From assembly GCA_013003245.1 (NCBI GenBank), contig JABDJX010000014.1, positions 1 through 35,156 of the forward strand: a DNA stretch of 35,156 nt, read 5' to 3'. The notes under the pieces were generated by a model, which was not told the origin of the DNA, did no database searches, and was given only the letters and a program-made list of their open reading frames with translations. Numbering within the stretch: the stretch's first letter is position 1; every line of letters starts with the position of its first letter. A program made the position numbers and the translations under genes. Positions 16,827-24,228 of the stretch are shown here, in pieces. This stretch comes from Silicimonas sp. (GTDB taxonomy: Bacteria > Pseudomonadota > Alphaproteobacteria > Rhodobacterales > Rhodobacteraceae).

Positions 16827-17579
16827 GTGACAAAATTCTCTTACCAGCTTTACAGCTCCCGCAATTTCCCGCCTTTGTCGAACACTCTCAAAGAGTTGGC
16901 AGCACTTGGCTATGCCGAGGTAGAAGGCTACGGCGGCCTTTTCAGCGATGTGGAACAGGCCGAGAGCTTGCGCTCTGAACTTGACGCAAACGATTTGACC
17001 ATGCCCACTGCGCACATCGGTTTGGACATGGTCGAGGCTGACCCAAAAACCGTTGTGGGCATCGCAAAGGCCCTTGGCGTGGGCATGGTGTTTGGCCCCC
17101 ATATCGGCGAAGATCAACGCCCCTCGGACGCTGCGGGCTGGAGGGCCTTTGGCGCGCGGCTGGCCGAAGCGGCCAAGCCGTTGGAGGATGCAGGCATCCG
17201 CTTTGGCTGGCACAACCACGATTTTGAGTTCACCCACGGCTCGGCTGTGCATCCGATGGACTGGATCTTTGAGGGCGGCCCTGATCTGGCGTTTGAATTT
17301 GACCTTGCGTGGTGCATTCGCGCAGGCGTGGACCATATCGGCTTTATCGAACGGCATGCGGATCGGCTTTTGGCGGCGCACATCAAAGACATCGCGCCCG
17401 TAGGCGAGAAGGCCGACGAAGATGGCTGGGCGGATGTTGGCGACGGCGTGATCGACTGGCGCGCGACCTTTGATGCCCTGGCGAAGACCAAGTGCCAGCA
17501 CTTTGTTGCAGAACACGACAACCCAAGCGATGGCCATCGGTTTGCAAGCCGATCCATCGCCTTTATGAACTCACTTTAA
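16827..17579 (+). CDS. Xylose isomerase-like TIM-barrel enzyme (sugar phosphate isomerase/epimerase family)
   Basis: A 250-residue protein of the AP-endonuclease-2/xylose-isomerase-like TIM-barrel family. Metal-ligand segments are visible: W-H-N-H-D-F-E-F near the middle, E-F-D-L-A-W-C, H-I-K-D-I-A-P and V-A-E-H-D-N-P near the C terminus. Family members isomerise, epimerise or eliminate sugar derivatives using a divalent metal. The start is a GTG 24 nt after the ATPase stop; the ribosome binding site is weak. The pairing with a Gfo/Idh/MocA oxidoreductase directly behind it suggests the two act in sequence on the imported sugar. Which reaction it performs cannot be told from sequence alone. 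Confidence 0.82.
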   Translation: MTKFSYQLYSSRNFPPLSNTLKELAALGYAEVEGYGGLFSDVEQAESLRSELDANDLTMPTAHIGLDMVEADPKTVVGIAKALGVGMVFGPHIGEDQRPSDAAGWRAFGARLAEAAKPLEDAGIRFGWHNHDFEFTHGSAVHPMDWIFEGGPDLAFEFDLAWCIRAGVDHIGFIERHADRLLAAHIKDIAPVGEKADEDGWADVGDGVIDWRATFDALAKTKCQHFVAEHDNPSDGHRFASRSIAFMNSL

Positions 17580-17592
17580 GGACGACAGGCAT

Positions 17593-18711
17593 ATGAGCGA
17601 TCTGGGCATTGGCATCATCGGGTGCGGCAATATTTCAACGGCCTATCTGCGCCTGGCACCCTTGTTTAAGGGCATCGAGATGCGCGCGGTGGCGGACATC
17701 AACATGGATGCGGCCAAAGCGAGGGCCGAAGAGTTTGGCGTGCGGGCTGAGACTGTCGAGGGGCTGCTGGGCGCAGACGATATCGACATTGTCGTGAACC
17801 TGACCATACCGGCGGCGCACTTTGAGGTGTCGAGCCAAATTCTGGAGGCGGGCAAGCACGTCTATTCGGAAAAGCCGTTTGTTCTGACGCTGGAGGAAGG
17901 CTCGAAGATCAAGGCATTGGCCGATGCGAAAGGGCTGCGCGTGGGGTCGACGCCCGACACCTTCATGGGGGGCGCACACCAGCAGGCGCGGCAGATGATC
18001 GAAGATGGAACGATCGGCACGGTGACCAGTGGCACCGCCTTTGTGATGAGCCATGGGATGGAGGATTGGCACCCGAACCCGGATTTCTTCTTTCTGCCCG
18101 GCGCGGGGCCGATCCTGGATATCGGGCCCTATTACGTGACCAACCTGATCCAGTTGATCGGGCCGATCAAAAAGGTCGCGGCATTCACCGCGACACCGTC
18201 CAAGACGCGCACGATCCTGTCCGAGCCGCGCAAGGGCGAGGAAATTCCGGTAAAGACCCCGACGACGATTCACGGGATCATGGAGTTTGAAAACGGAGCC
18301 GTGATCACCCTTGCGGCCAGTTGGGACGTGTGGGGGCACGGGCACACACCGATGGAGCTTTATGGCACCAAGGCATCGCTTGACGTGCCGGATCCGAACT
18401 TTTTCGGTGGCGATCTGATGCTGACACCCGCCAATGAGGAGGCGCGTCTGGTGAGCCCGTGGGCGCATCCCTTTGGCGTGGAAAACGACAAGGGACGCGC
18501 GAATTATCGCACGGCTGGTCTGGCCGATATGGCGATGGCCATTCAGGAAGGTCGCGCGCACCGCTGTTCGATGGAGATGGCGTTGCATGCGGTTGAGGTG
18601 ATGGGCGCGTTTTTGAAGTCGGGCGAGACCGGGCAAGTGATGGAGATGACAACAACCTGCGCGCGGCCTGAGGCTTTGTCGCCGGAGGCTGCGGCGGCTT
18701 TGTTGCGCTGA
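17593..18711 (+). CDS. Gfo/Idh/MocA-family sugar oxidoreductase
   Basis: A 372-residue NAD(P)-dependent oxidoreductase. The Rossmann motif G-I-G-I-I-G-C-G-N-I-S lies at 5-15, and the family's E-K-P motif with the catalytic Lys at 93-95 (Y-S-E-K-P-F). A later D-I-G-P-Y-Y-V segment occupies the place where many members have D-x-G-x-H, so the usual His is replaced by Tyr; this variant occurs in part of the family. Enzymes of this type oxidise sugars, inositols or glycosides at a ring carbon, often C3. As the last gene of the third sugar operon, 13 nt behind the TIM-barrel gene, it is probably a catabolic dehydrogenase for the imported substrate. Confidence 0.87.
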   Translation: MSDLGIGIIGCGNISTAYLRLAPLFKGIEMRAVADINMDAAKARAEEFGVRAETVEGLLGADDIDIVVNLTIPAAHFEVSSQILEAGKHVYSEKPFVLTLEEGSKIKALADAKGLRVGSTPDTFMGGAHQQARQMIEDGTIGTVTSGTAFVMSHGMEDWHPNPDFFFLPGAGPILDIGPYYVTNLIQLIGPIKKVAAFTATPSKTRTILSEPRKGEEIPVKTPTTIHGIMEFENGAVITLAASWDVWGHGHTPMELYGTKASLDVPDPNFFGGDLMLTPANEEARLVSPWAHPFGVENDKGRANYRTAGLADMAMAIQEGRAHRCSMEMALHAVEVMGAFLKSGETGQVMEMTTTCARPEALSPEAAAALLR

Positions 18712-18723
18712 TTTCTGGTTTCT

Positions 18724-18816
18724 CGCCGCCTATCGGCGCCGACCAATGCGAGGGGCGCTGCCGCTCTCGGTGATTGCTTGCAATCACCTGACGCAAGGGC
18801 ATTGCATGCAATGCCC
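18724..18816. repeat. Cluster of palindromes between convergent genes
   Basis: The 159-nt gap between the Gfo/Idh/MocA gene and the convergent sulfotransferase-like gene holds three inverted repeats: CGCCG-N5-CGGCG at 18724-18738, GGTGATTGC-TT-GCAATCACC at 18769-18788, and the perfect 20-bp palindrome GGGCATTGCATGCAATGCCC at 18797-18816. The last two share the ATTGC/GCAAT core. A bidirectional terminator or a dispersed REP/BIME-like element would fit. Dispersed copies in the genome cannot be checked from this window. Confidence 0.65.
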
Positions 18817-18870
18817 GTAAGTCGCGCTCCCCGCCATATTTTTGGACCGATGAAATGCACGGGCTGCGCT

Positions 18871-19794
18871 TTATAGCAGCGTTGTGATCAGAGCCATCAG
18901 GTCATGCACGGTGATGTTCTGGGTATGGGCGTTTTGTGAGGGCCGGAAGTTGGCTGTGCGATAAGGGTTCTCCTGCCCGAAGCGCGCGAAAAGCGCGTCG
19001 TTGTCGGCCTCAAATGTCTCAATAATCCGCAGGCGGTCGGCGTCGTTTATTGAAAACGGCGGTCGGTCTGCGAACACCTCGTTTGCCTTGGCAAAAAGTT
19101 TGCGTTGTTGCGCCACGCCCATGTCCTGCACTTTTGCCAATCGCATCACTTCGGCCACCACACCCGGCACGCTGGAGTTTAGGGTTTTGTTGGGCGCGAT
19201 GCCTTCGATGCCAAAGCGCGCGACCATGTCGTCAAGCGGTGAGCCCGCCTCGAACGGGCGCAGTGCCACGTTATCGTTGCCAAAGACATCGGCCCAAGCG
19301 GTGATACAGGCCAGCGCATCAATCTCGGGCGCGATTTTGTGCGGCTCTTTGAGGAACCGCGTGATGGGCGCAGCAAAGCCGTTACCGACCTGCTTGGTCT
19401 TTTGATTGTGACAGGAAATCAGAAAGGTATCGGGGCGGCGAGGGTAGGCCAGGATCGTGACATTTTCCACTGGCAAGGCGGCTTTTAGCCTGGCGATGCG
19501 ATCCGCAGGACAGGCAAAGAACTCTTCGCTGGAAATAAAGGCGCGGGGCAGGCGCGATTTCTCCAAAGCCTGGCACAGTGCGTCAAGCTCGGTGGCAAAG
19601 TCGGGACGGCTGCCGTCGATTGGATTAACCTTGTCTTTCATCGCAAAGGCAAGCCTGTGATGCGCGGGATAAGCCCAGTTGCACTTGGGGTAGAGCAGCC
19701 CCCTGCGCCGCAACGCCGCTGCATTGTCAGCAAAGGCTGTCTGAATTGCGGTTGTACCGGTTTTGTGGGGTCCGATATGGAGAAAGAGATCCAT
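18871..19794 (-). CDS. Sulfotransferase-like protein
   Basis: About 307 residues. The N terminus reads M-D-L-F-L-H-I-G-P-H-K-T-G-T-T-A-I-Q, the beta strand and phosphate-binding loop by which sulfotransferase-like proteins hold the PAPS donor. I-S-S-E-E-F-F and V-T-I-L-A-Y-P-R-R-P-D near the middle match the conserved second strand and the 3'-phosphate-binding R/S region. The ATG at 19794 is chosen because the motif starts there; a 46-residue upstream extension in the same frame would overlap the divergent hemerythrin-like gene and lacks conserved features. The acceptor (polysaccharide, lipid or small molecule) is unknown. No other sulfation or capsule genes are nearby. Confidence 0.75.
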   Translation of the reverse strand: MDLFLHIGPHKTGTTAIQTAFADNAAALRRRGLLYPKCNWAYPAHHRLAFAMKDKVNPIDGSRPDFATELDALCQALEKSRLPRAFISSEEFFACPADRIARLKAALPVENVTILAYPRRPDTFLISCHNQKTKQVGNGFAAPITRFLKEPHKIAPEIDALACITAWADVFGNDNVALRPFEAGSPLDDMVARFGIEGIAPNKTLNSSVPGVVAEVMRLAKVQDMGVAQQRKLFAKANEVFADRPPFSINDADRLRIIETFEADNDALFARFGQENPYRTANFRPSQNAHTQNITVHDLMALITTLL

Positions 19795-19838
19795 AGGCGC
19801 TGTGCTACGCGCCAAGGCTGAGAATAAGGTTAACGCAT

Positions 19839-20432
19839 TTGAAACATAGTGAGTATGAAACAACCCAGTGGGCCCTGGAAAACCGTCAGGTTTTGCCGGA
19901 CGCCCTGCGCGTTCTGTTGCAGGACTATCCACGCGAGCTTTGGGAGGACGATCCGGGCTTTTCGCAGTTGATCCGCTTTTGGCTGGACCGGCATCTGATG
20001 TTTCGCCGGATCATGGAGGCTTTGCTGGAAACCACCGCGCATGTGAGGGACAAATCCCTTGATCCACAGAGTTTTGCCCACCAATTATCGCGGTACGGAT
20101 CGATGTTTGTGGGCGAGCTGCACGCGCATCATTCGGTTGAGGATGCGCACTACTTCCCGGTGATGAAGACTCTGGACAGCCGGATCACGGCCGGTTTTGA
20201 CATTCTGGACAAGGACCATCACACGATTGACGCGCGCCTTCAGGGGTTTGCCGAGATGGCCAACGGAGTGCTGCGCGGCATGCAGGCAGACGAGGCGGCG
20301 GCGATGGCGCAGCTTGGTCCGCTGGCCGATGAACTGAAAGTGCTTGAGCATTTTCTTGACCGGCATTTGACGGACGAGGAAGAACTCGTTGTGCCGGTAT
20401 TGCTGAAATATACGCCCGAAGGGCTGGTTTAG
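19839..20432 (+). CDS. Hemerythrin-like (HHE) domain protein
   Basis: A 197-residue four-helix-bundle protein of the hemerythrin HHE type. Putative iron ligands are spread as expected: His-52 (W-L-D-R-H), His-95 to His-98 with Glu-101 and His-104 (L-H-A-H-H-S-V-E-D-A-H), His-127/128 (D-K-D-H-H), and His-171, His-176 and Glu-180 (L-E-H-F-L-D-R-H-L-T-D-E-E). Such proteins bind a di-iron centre and sense or buffer oxygen, nitric oxide or peroxide. The start is TTG, supported by AAGGT 8 nt upstream; no in-frame ATG lies nearby. It is divergent from the sulfotransferase-like gene and convergent with phyR, sharing stop-codon bases with it. A stress-response role is inferred only from that neighbour. 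Confidence 0.83.
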   Translation: MKHSEYETTQWALENRQVLPDALRVLLQDYPRELWEDDPGFSQLIRFWLDRHLMFRRIMEALLETTAHVRDKSLDPQSFAHQLSRYGSMFVGELHAHHSVEDAHYFPVMKTLDSRITAGFDILDKDHHTIDARLQGFAEMANGVLRGMQADEAAAMAQLGPLADELKVLEHFLDRHLTDEEELVVPVLLKYTPEGLV

Positions 20433-21238
20433 GCCAGGGTCTCGACCGAGGCAAAAAACATCGCCTGACTGACAGCCGATCTTACCTGCGCAGGGGTATA
20501 GGGTTTGGTGATCAAAAAGGCAGGCTCGGGGCGTTGTCCCGTCAGGAATCGCTCGGGAAACCCGGTTATAAAGATCACCGGGATATCAGAGCGTCCGTTT
20601 CTCAGGATTTCCTCAACGGCATCGACACCGGAAGTATCGTCGGCCAGTTGGATATCAGACAGGATCAAATCTGGATCGGTCCTTTTGGCCAATAACACTG
20701 CCTCGGGGTGCGTGCGCGCTGTGCCTATCAAAGTGTGTCCCATGGCGGAGACGGTGCTTTCAATGTCCATCGCCGTGACAGCTTCGTCTTCGATGACAAG
20801 GACATTGCCTTTTGTCGAGTTCGCCACGTCTGCATGTGCGGTCCGCAGCAAGTCTTCGACCGTGTTGACATCCAGCGACATGATGCGCGCCACGGTGTCG
20901 GTCGGAAACTGTTCGATCGAAGACAAAAGCAAGGCTTCGCGCGACCCTTTGGTAAGCTTTGAAAGGTGCTTTTGCGCGCGCACCTCAAGCGACGTGTCGG
21001 GCGGTGCAATTTGATCGTCCGCGTTTTCCCAGATCAGGTGAAAGGCGTGAAAAAGCGCAGCCTTCGGCGCGCCGAAGCCGACGAGCAATTCAGGTTTAGA
21101 GACCAACAACTCCAGAGCATCCAGAGCGAATGCGTCCCCTGAGTTTTGGTTACCTGTCAGCGCGCGCGCATAACGCCGCAGATAGGGGAGTGCGTTATCC
21201 AGCGCGTCTGTGGTAGTGTTGGAAGGCATCACAGTCAT
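20429..21238 (-). CDS. phyR: PhyR general stress response anti-anti-sigma regulator
   Basis: A 269-residue two-domain protein. Residues about 14-140 form a degenerate sigma-factor-like domain (A-L-P-Y-L-R-R-Y-A-R-A-L-T-G with sigma2-like and sigma4-like parts). Residues about 145-262 are a receiver domain with acidic Glu-150/Asp-151, phosphoacceptor Asp-195 (L-I-L-S-D-I-Q-L-A-D), the F-I-T-G-F-P-E-R segment of the FATGUY receiver class, and Lys-245. When phosphorylated, PhyR binds NepR through the sigma-like domain and frees EcfG. The ATG at 21238 is preferred over 21262, whose upstream purines sit against the start codon. The gene is divergent from nepR-ecfG, the standard alphaproteobacterial arrangement. 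No PhyR-activating histidine kinase is present in the window. Confidence 0.95.
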   Translation of the reverse strand: MTVMPSNTTTDALDNALPYLRRYARALTGNQNSGDAFALDALELLVSKPELLVGFGAPKAALFHAFHLIWENADDQIAPPDTSLEVRAQKHLSKLTKGSREALLLSSIEQFPTDTVARIMSLDVNTVEDLLRTAHADVANSTKGNVLVIEDEAVTAMDIESTVSAMGHTLIGTARTHPEAVLLAKRTDPDLILSDIQLADDTSGVDAVEEILRNGRSDIPVIFITGFPERFLTGQRPEPAFLITKPYTPAQVRSAVSQAMFFASVETLA

Positions 21239-21255
21239 ATCTTTTGCTCTTTTGG

Positions 21256-21281
21256 GGAACATACCCCCTAGGTTGTGCGTT
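21256..21281 (+). promoter_or_regulatory. EcfG-type promoter for nepR-ecfG
   Basis: GGAAC at 21256-21260 and CGTT at 21278-21281 are separated by 17 nt, matching the GGAAC-N16/17-CGTT consensus known for EcfG sigma factors. The site lies 45 nt upstream of nepR and points toward it, giving positive autoregulation of the sigma factor and its anti-sigma. No matching site is seen on the minus strand for phyR. Confidence 0.85.
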
Positions 21282-21325
21282 GACTAGGTGATTACACGCA
21301 AATTACAGAACTGGCCAATGGTACT

Positions 21326-21499
21326 ATGATGACCCAAGAACGGCCCGACCCGGACATCTCGCGTGAGATCGATGAGAATCTGCGCAAAGTTTATGAAAAT
21401 GTTCTGAAGGAAGAGGTTCCTGACAGGTTTAAGGAATTGTTAAACCAATTGCGTGCTGAAAAAGTGCCGCCGTCTGACGTCTCGCAGGGGGGCCAATGA
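21326..21499 (+). CDS. nepR: NepR anti-sigma factor
   Basis: A 57-residue protein that binds the EcfG sigma factor and is sequestered by phosphorylated PhyR. The NepR core is clear: I-D-E-N-L-R-K-V-Y-E-N-V-L (residues 15-27), then V-P-D-R-F-K-E-L-L-N-Q-L-R (31-43), the two helices that contact sigma. Short flexible ends flank the core. Two adjacent ATG codons (21326 and 21329) could each start it; no strong ribosome binding site is visible for either. Its stop overlaps the ecfG start as ATGA, implying translational coupling and balanced anti-sigma/sigma synthesis. Confidence 0.95.
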   Translation: MMTQERPDPDISREIDENLRKVYENVLKEEVPDRFKELLNQLRAEKVPPSDVSQGGQ

Positions 21500-22056
21500 C
21501 GCAGCAGACTGATCCTCGCGACGCAATCATCGAACACCTGCCGGCCATGCGCGCCTTTGCCGTGTCCCTGGCACGCAGCAGCGCCTTGGCGGACGATATG
21601 GTTCAAGATACCATCGTAAAGGCCTGGACTAACTTCGAAAAATTTAATCCAGACACAAATCTGCGGGCGTGGCTTTTCACCATTTTGCGCAACACTTTTT
21701 ATTCGCACCGCCGCAAGGTCAAGCGTGAGGTGTCGGACGTGGATGGGATGTACGCCAAGAAGCTTGCCACCAAACCCAGTCATGACGGACGACTGCACTT
21801 GCGTGATTTCATGGCAGCGTTCGATCAATTGTCGCCCGAACAGCGCGAGGCTTTGATCCTTGTTGGTGCGTCTGGCTTCACCTATGACGAGGCGGCCGAG
21901 ATGTGTGGCGTGGCTTTGGGCACGATCAAAAGCCGGGTCAATCGGGGCCGTAAAACGCTTGCCGTTCTTTTGTCGTTGACCGAAGGCGAAGAGATGGAAT
22001 TGACCGACCCTGCAACTTTAGCGGTCATGACAGCGCCGGGTTCCTCTGCTGCCTAG
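21496..22056 (+). CDS. ecfG: EcfG-family RNA polymerase sigma factor
   Basis: A 186-residue ECF15-type sigma factor. Sigma region 2 spans about 10-80 (A-D-D-M-V-Q-D-T-I-V-K-A-W at region 2.2, N-L-R-A-W-L-F-T-I-L-R-N at 2.3-2.4), and region 4 spans about 105-160 (L-S-P-E-Q-R-E-A-L-I-L-V, then F-T-Y-D-E-A-A-E-M-C-G-V-A-L-G-T-I-K-S-R-V-N-R-G-R). It directs RNA polymerase to general stress promoters and probably its own. It lies directly behind nepR with a 4-nt overlap. Its C-terminal tail of about 20 residues is low in complexity. Its stop codon is shared (CTAG) with the convergent FAD-oxidase gene. Confidence 0.95.
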   Translation: MTQQTDPRDAIIEHLPAMRAFAVSLARSSALADDMVQDTIVKAWTNFEKFNPDTNLRAWLFTILRNTFYSHRRKVKREVSDVDGMYAKKLATKPSHDGRLHLRDFMAAFDQLSPEQREALILVGASGFTYDEAAEMCGVALGTIKSRVNRGRKTLAVLLSLTEGEEMELTDPATLAVMTAPGSSAA

Positions 22057-23453
22057 TCTGCGTTCAAATCAACAATTTTGCCCGGGTTCAGGATGTTTTG
22101 CGGGTCCAATGCCTGCTTGATGCTGCGCATAACGTCGATTGCACCGCCAATTTCGCGTTCCAGATACTTTTTCTTACCCTGACCAATCCCGTGCTCGCCT
22201 GAGATCGTGCCATCCAGTTTAATAGCCTCGTCGTTCAGCCATGCGAGATACTGTTGGGCGCGTTCCATTTCGTCTGCGTCATTTGGGTCAATCAGAAGGG
22301 TTGCGTGAAAATTGCCATCGCCCACGTGACCCAGAATTGGAGCGACCAACCCAAGTTCTTCGGCGCGCTTTTGCGCCCCGGTCACCGCTTCAGCCAAATG
22401 CGAGATCGGGACACAGACGTCTGAGGCCAAAGCGCTTTTGCTGGCGTCGAGCTGGCGCTGCGCCCAATAGGCGTCGTGGCGAGCCTGCCAAAGCTTGGTG
22501 CGATCCTCGGCCTTTGTTGTCCATTCAAAGCCAGAGCCGCCTGCGTCTTCGGCTATTTCTCCAAAGCTTTCAGACTGCTCGACGACCGAGGCATTGGAGC
22601 CGTGAAACTCAAGTAAAAGTAGCGGGGCTTCGGGCAGGTCCAATCCTGAGTATGCATTGATGGCCTTGACGCTGAGCGCGTCGAGCAACTCGATCCGGGC
22701 GACCGGAATGCCCATCTGAATGGTCGCGATCACCGCGTTGCAGGCGTCTTCAATCGACGCAAAGGTGCAGCGCGCAGAGGCCATCGCCTCGGGAACGCCC
22801 TGCAATTTGAGCGTCAGTTCGGTGATCACCCCAAGCGTGCCTTCCGAGCCGACCATCAGCCGGGTCAGATCGTAGCCTGCTGATGACTTCTTGGCGCGCC
22901 CGCCGGTGCGGATCACAGAGCCGTCCGCCAAAACGCACTCAAGGCTGAGGACGTTGTCTTTCATCGTGCCATAGCGCACGGCGTTGGTGCCGGAGGCTCG
23001 GGTGGCGGCCATGCCGCCAAGGCTGGCGTCAGCGCCGGGGTCGATGGGGAAGAAGAGACCGGTTGCGCGCAATTCCTCGTTGAGTTCCATGCGCGTGACA
23101 CCGGGCTGCACCACCACGCAAAGATCTTCGGGGTATACCGCAAGCACCTTGTTCATTTCGCGCACATCAATGGAAATACCGCCCATCGGCGCGTTCACAT
23201 GGCCCTCCAGCGAGGTGCCGGTGCCAAAGGGGATGACCGGCACGCCGTGATCGGACGCGATGCGCACTGTTTCGGACACATCTTGGGTGGAGTGCGCGAA
23301 GACAACGCAATCGGGCGGCTGGTTTTCGATGTTGGTCGTTGTGTGCGCGTGTTGCTCGCGGATCGACTGGCCGGTGTGAAACCGGTCGCCAAACCGCTGC
23401 TTGAGGATACCGAGTGCGGTCTCAAGACCTGTGGTGCTCTGCTGCTTTTCCAT
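22053..23453 (-). CDS. FAD-linked D-2-hydroxyacid dehydrogenase (D-lactate dehydrogenase/GlcD type)
   Basis: A 466-residue flavoprotein of the FAD-binding-4 plus FAD-oxidase-C family. The FAD-binding loop V-I-P-F-G-T-G-T-S-L-E-G-H lies at 73-85, D-P-G-A-D-A-S-L-G-G-M-A-A-T and V-G-S-E-G-T-L-G further on complete the PCMH fold, and the C-terminal substrate domain has G-H-V-G-D-G-N-F-H with its metal-binding His pair and the S-G-E-H-G-I-G signature. Family enzymes oxidise D-lactate, glycolate or other D-2-hydroxyacids and pass electrons to cytochrome or quinone. It starts 4 nt behind the GntR gene, so the two form an operon. Without glcE/glcF partners nearby, a single-subunit D-lactate dehydrogenase-like enzyme fits better than glycolate oxidase. 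Confidence 0.88.
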   Translation of the reverse strand: MEKQQSTTGLETALGILKQRFGDRFHTGQSIREQHAHTTTNIENQPPDCVVFAHSTQDVSETVRIASDHGVPVIPFGTGTSLEGHVNAPMGGISIDVREMNKVLAVYPEDLCVVVQPGVTRMELNEELRATGLFFPIDPGADASLGGMAATRASGTNAVRYGTMKDNVLSLECVLADGSVIRTGGRAKKSSAGYDLTRLMVGSEGTLGVITELTLKLQGVPEAMASARCTFASIEDACNAVIATIQMGIPVARIELLDALSVKAINAYSGLDLPEAPLLLLEFHGSNASVVEQSESFGEIAEDAGGSGFEWTTKAEDRTKLWQARHDAYWAQRQLDASKSALASDVCVPISHLAEAVTGAQKRAEELGLVAPILGHVGDGNFHATLLIDPNDADEMERAQQYLAWLNDEAIKLDGTISGEHGIGQGKKKYLEREIGGAIDVMRSIKQALDPQNILNPGKIVDLNAD

Positions 23454-23457
23454 GGAT

Positions 23458-24135
23458 TCAAACGCGACTCAGGCCAAGTTTTTCCAGCAAATCAACCAAC
23501 ATCCGCTTGGCGTGCAGACGATGCTGGTTATGCCGGTCGCGCGCCACGTCGGCGTCGCCGTTCAGGATCGCCTGATAGACGGCAAGGTGGTCTTCGTTCG
23601 ACTTGGTGGGAAGCGGGCGCGCAAAAAGCGTTGTGGTCCGGGCGCGGCGCACTTGGTCGTTCATCAGCTCAAAAATCGCAACAATGCGAGAGTTTCCACC
23701 AAGCCGCACAAGCTCGCGGTGAAAGTCATCATCCGCTTCAGCCCAGGCTTTAAGGTCTTTCTTTTCAATGCTCTCGGTCATTTTCTTAATCGCAGTAGCC
23801 ATGACGGACAGGTCATCTTCAGAGTACCCATATTGCGCCGCGCGCTCTGCGGCAAGGCTCTCAAGTTGGGTCAGAATGTCATAAATCTCGCGCATATCAC
23901 CGGCAGATACCGGCAGGATGCGCACCCCTTTACGCGGGCGCAGCTCCAAAAGGCCTTGTCCGTCCAGCATCAGGGCGGCTTCCCGCACCGGTGTGCGCGA
24001 CATGCCAAGGCGTTCTGCCAGTTCAGACTCCAGATGGTCCGAGCCTGCAGGCAGTTCGCCCGAGAAAATCAGGCTACGCAGTTCTTTCAGCGCACGTTGC
24101 GAGTTTGAAAGTGACTTTTGTTGGTCTGGCTTCAA
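23458..24135 (-). CDS. GntR-family (FCD/FadR-type) transcriptional regulator
   Basis: A regulator of about 225 residues. The winged helix occupies roughly 12-75, with E-S-E-L-A-E-R-L-G-M-S-R-T-P-V-R-E-A and L-E-L-R-P-R-K-G-V-R-I. The C-terminal all-helical FCD ligand domain contains D-D-D-F-H-R-E-L, N-S-R-I and the final H-R-L-H-A-K-R-M. No in-frame ATG exists near the conserved region; TTG at 24135, with a GGGGC upstream, gives the expected size. A much longer upstream frame runs into the divergent lactonase-like gene and is rejected. It probably controls itself, the following dehydrogenase and the divergent gene through the inverted repeat at 24152-24168, responding to an organic acid. Confidence 0.85.
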   Translation of the reverse strand: MKPDQQKSLSNSQRALKELRSLIFSGELPAGSDHLESELAERLGMSRTPVREAALMLDGQGLLELRPRKGVRILPVSAGDMREIYDILTQLESLAAERAAQYGYSEDDLSVMATAIKKMTESIEKKDLKAWAEADDDFHRELVRLGGNSRIVAIFELMNDQVRRARTTTLFARPLPTKSNEDHLAVYQAILNGDADVARDRHNQHRLHAKRMLVDLLEKLGLSRV

Positions 24136-24151
24136 GTCTGCCCCGATGCAT

Positions 24152-24168
24152 AATGTTGGGTATACATT
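24152..24168. promoter_or_regulatory. Inverted repeat AATGT-N7-ACATT, candidate GntR operator
   Basis: Perfect 5-bp arms flank TGGGTAT in the gap between the GntR gene (minus) and the lactonase-like gene (plus). The site starts 17 nt from the GntR start codon, well placed for autoregulation and control of the divergent gene. It is short, so the call rests mainly on position. Confidence 0.45.
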
Positions 24169-24228
24169 GTGGAAGATGACCTGAAGTGCGAAGTCTTTGC
24201 AAGTTCGGAAAGCAATGGGAGTGGAGCC

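Noticed and set aside
19795-19932. N-terminal extension of the sulfotransferase-like protein
   Set aside because: The frame is open but would overlap the divergent hemerythrin-like gene, and the conserved L-F-L-H-I-G-P-H-K-T motif begins right after the ATG at 19794.
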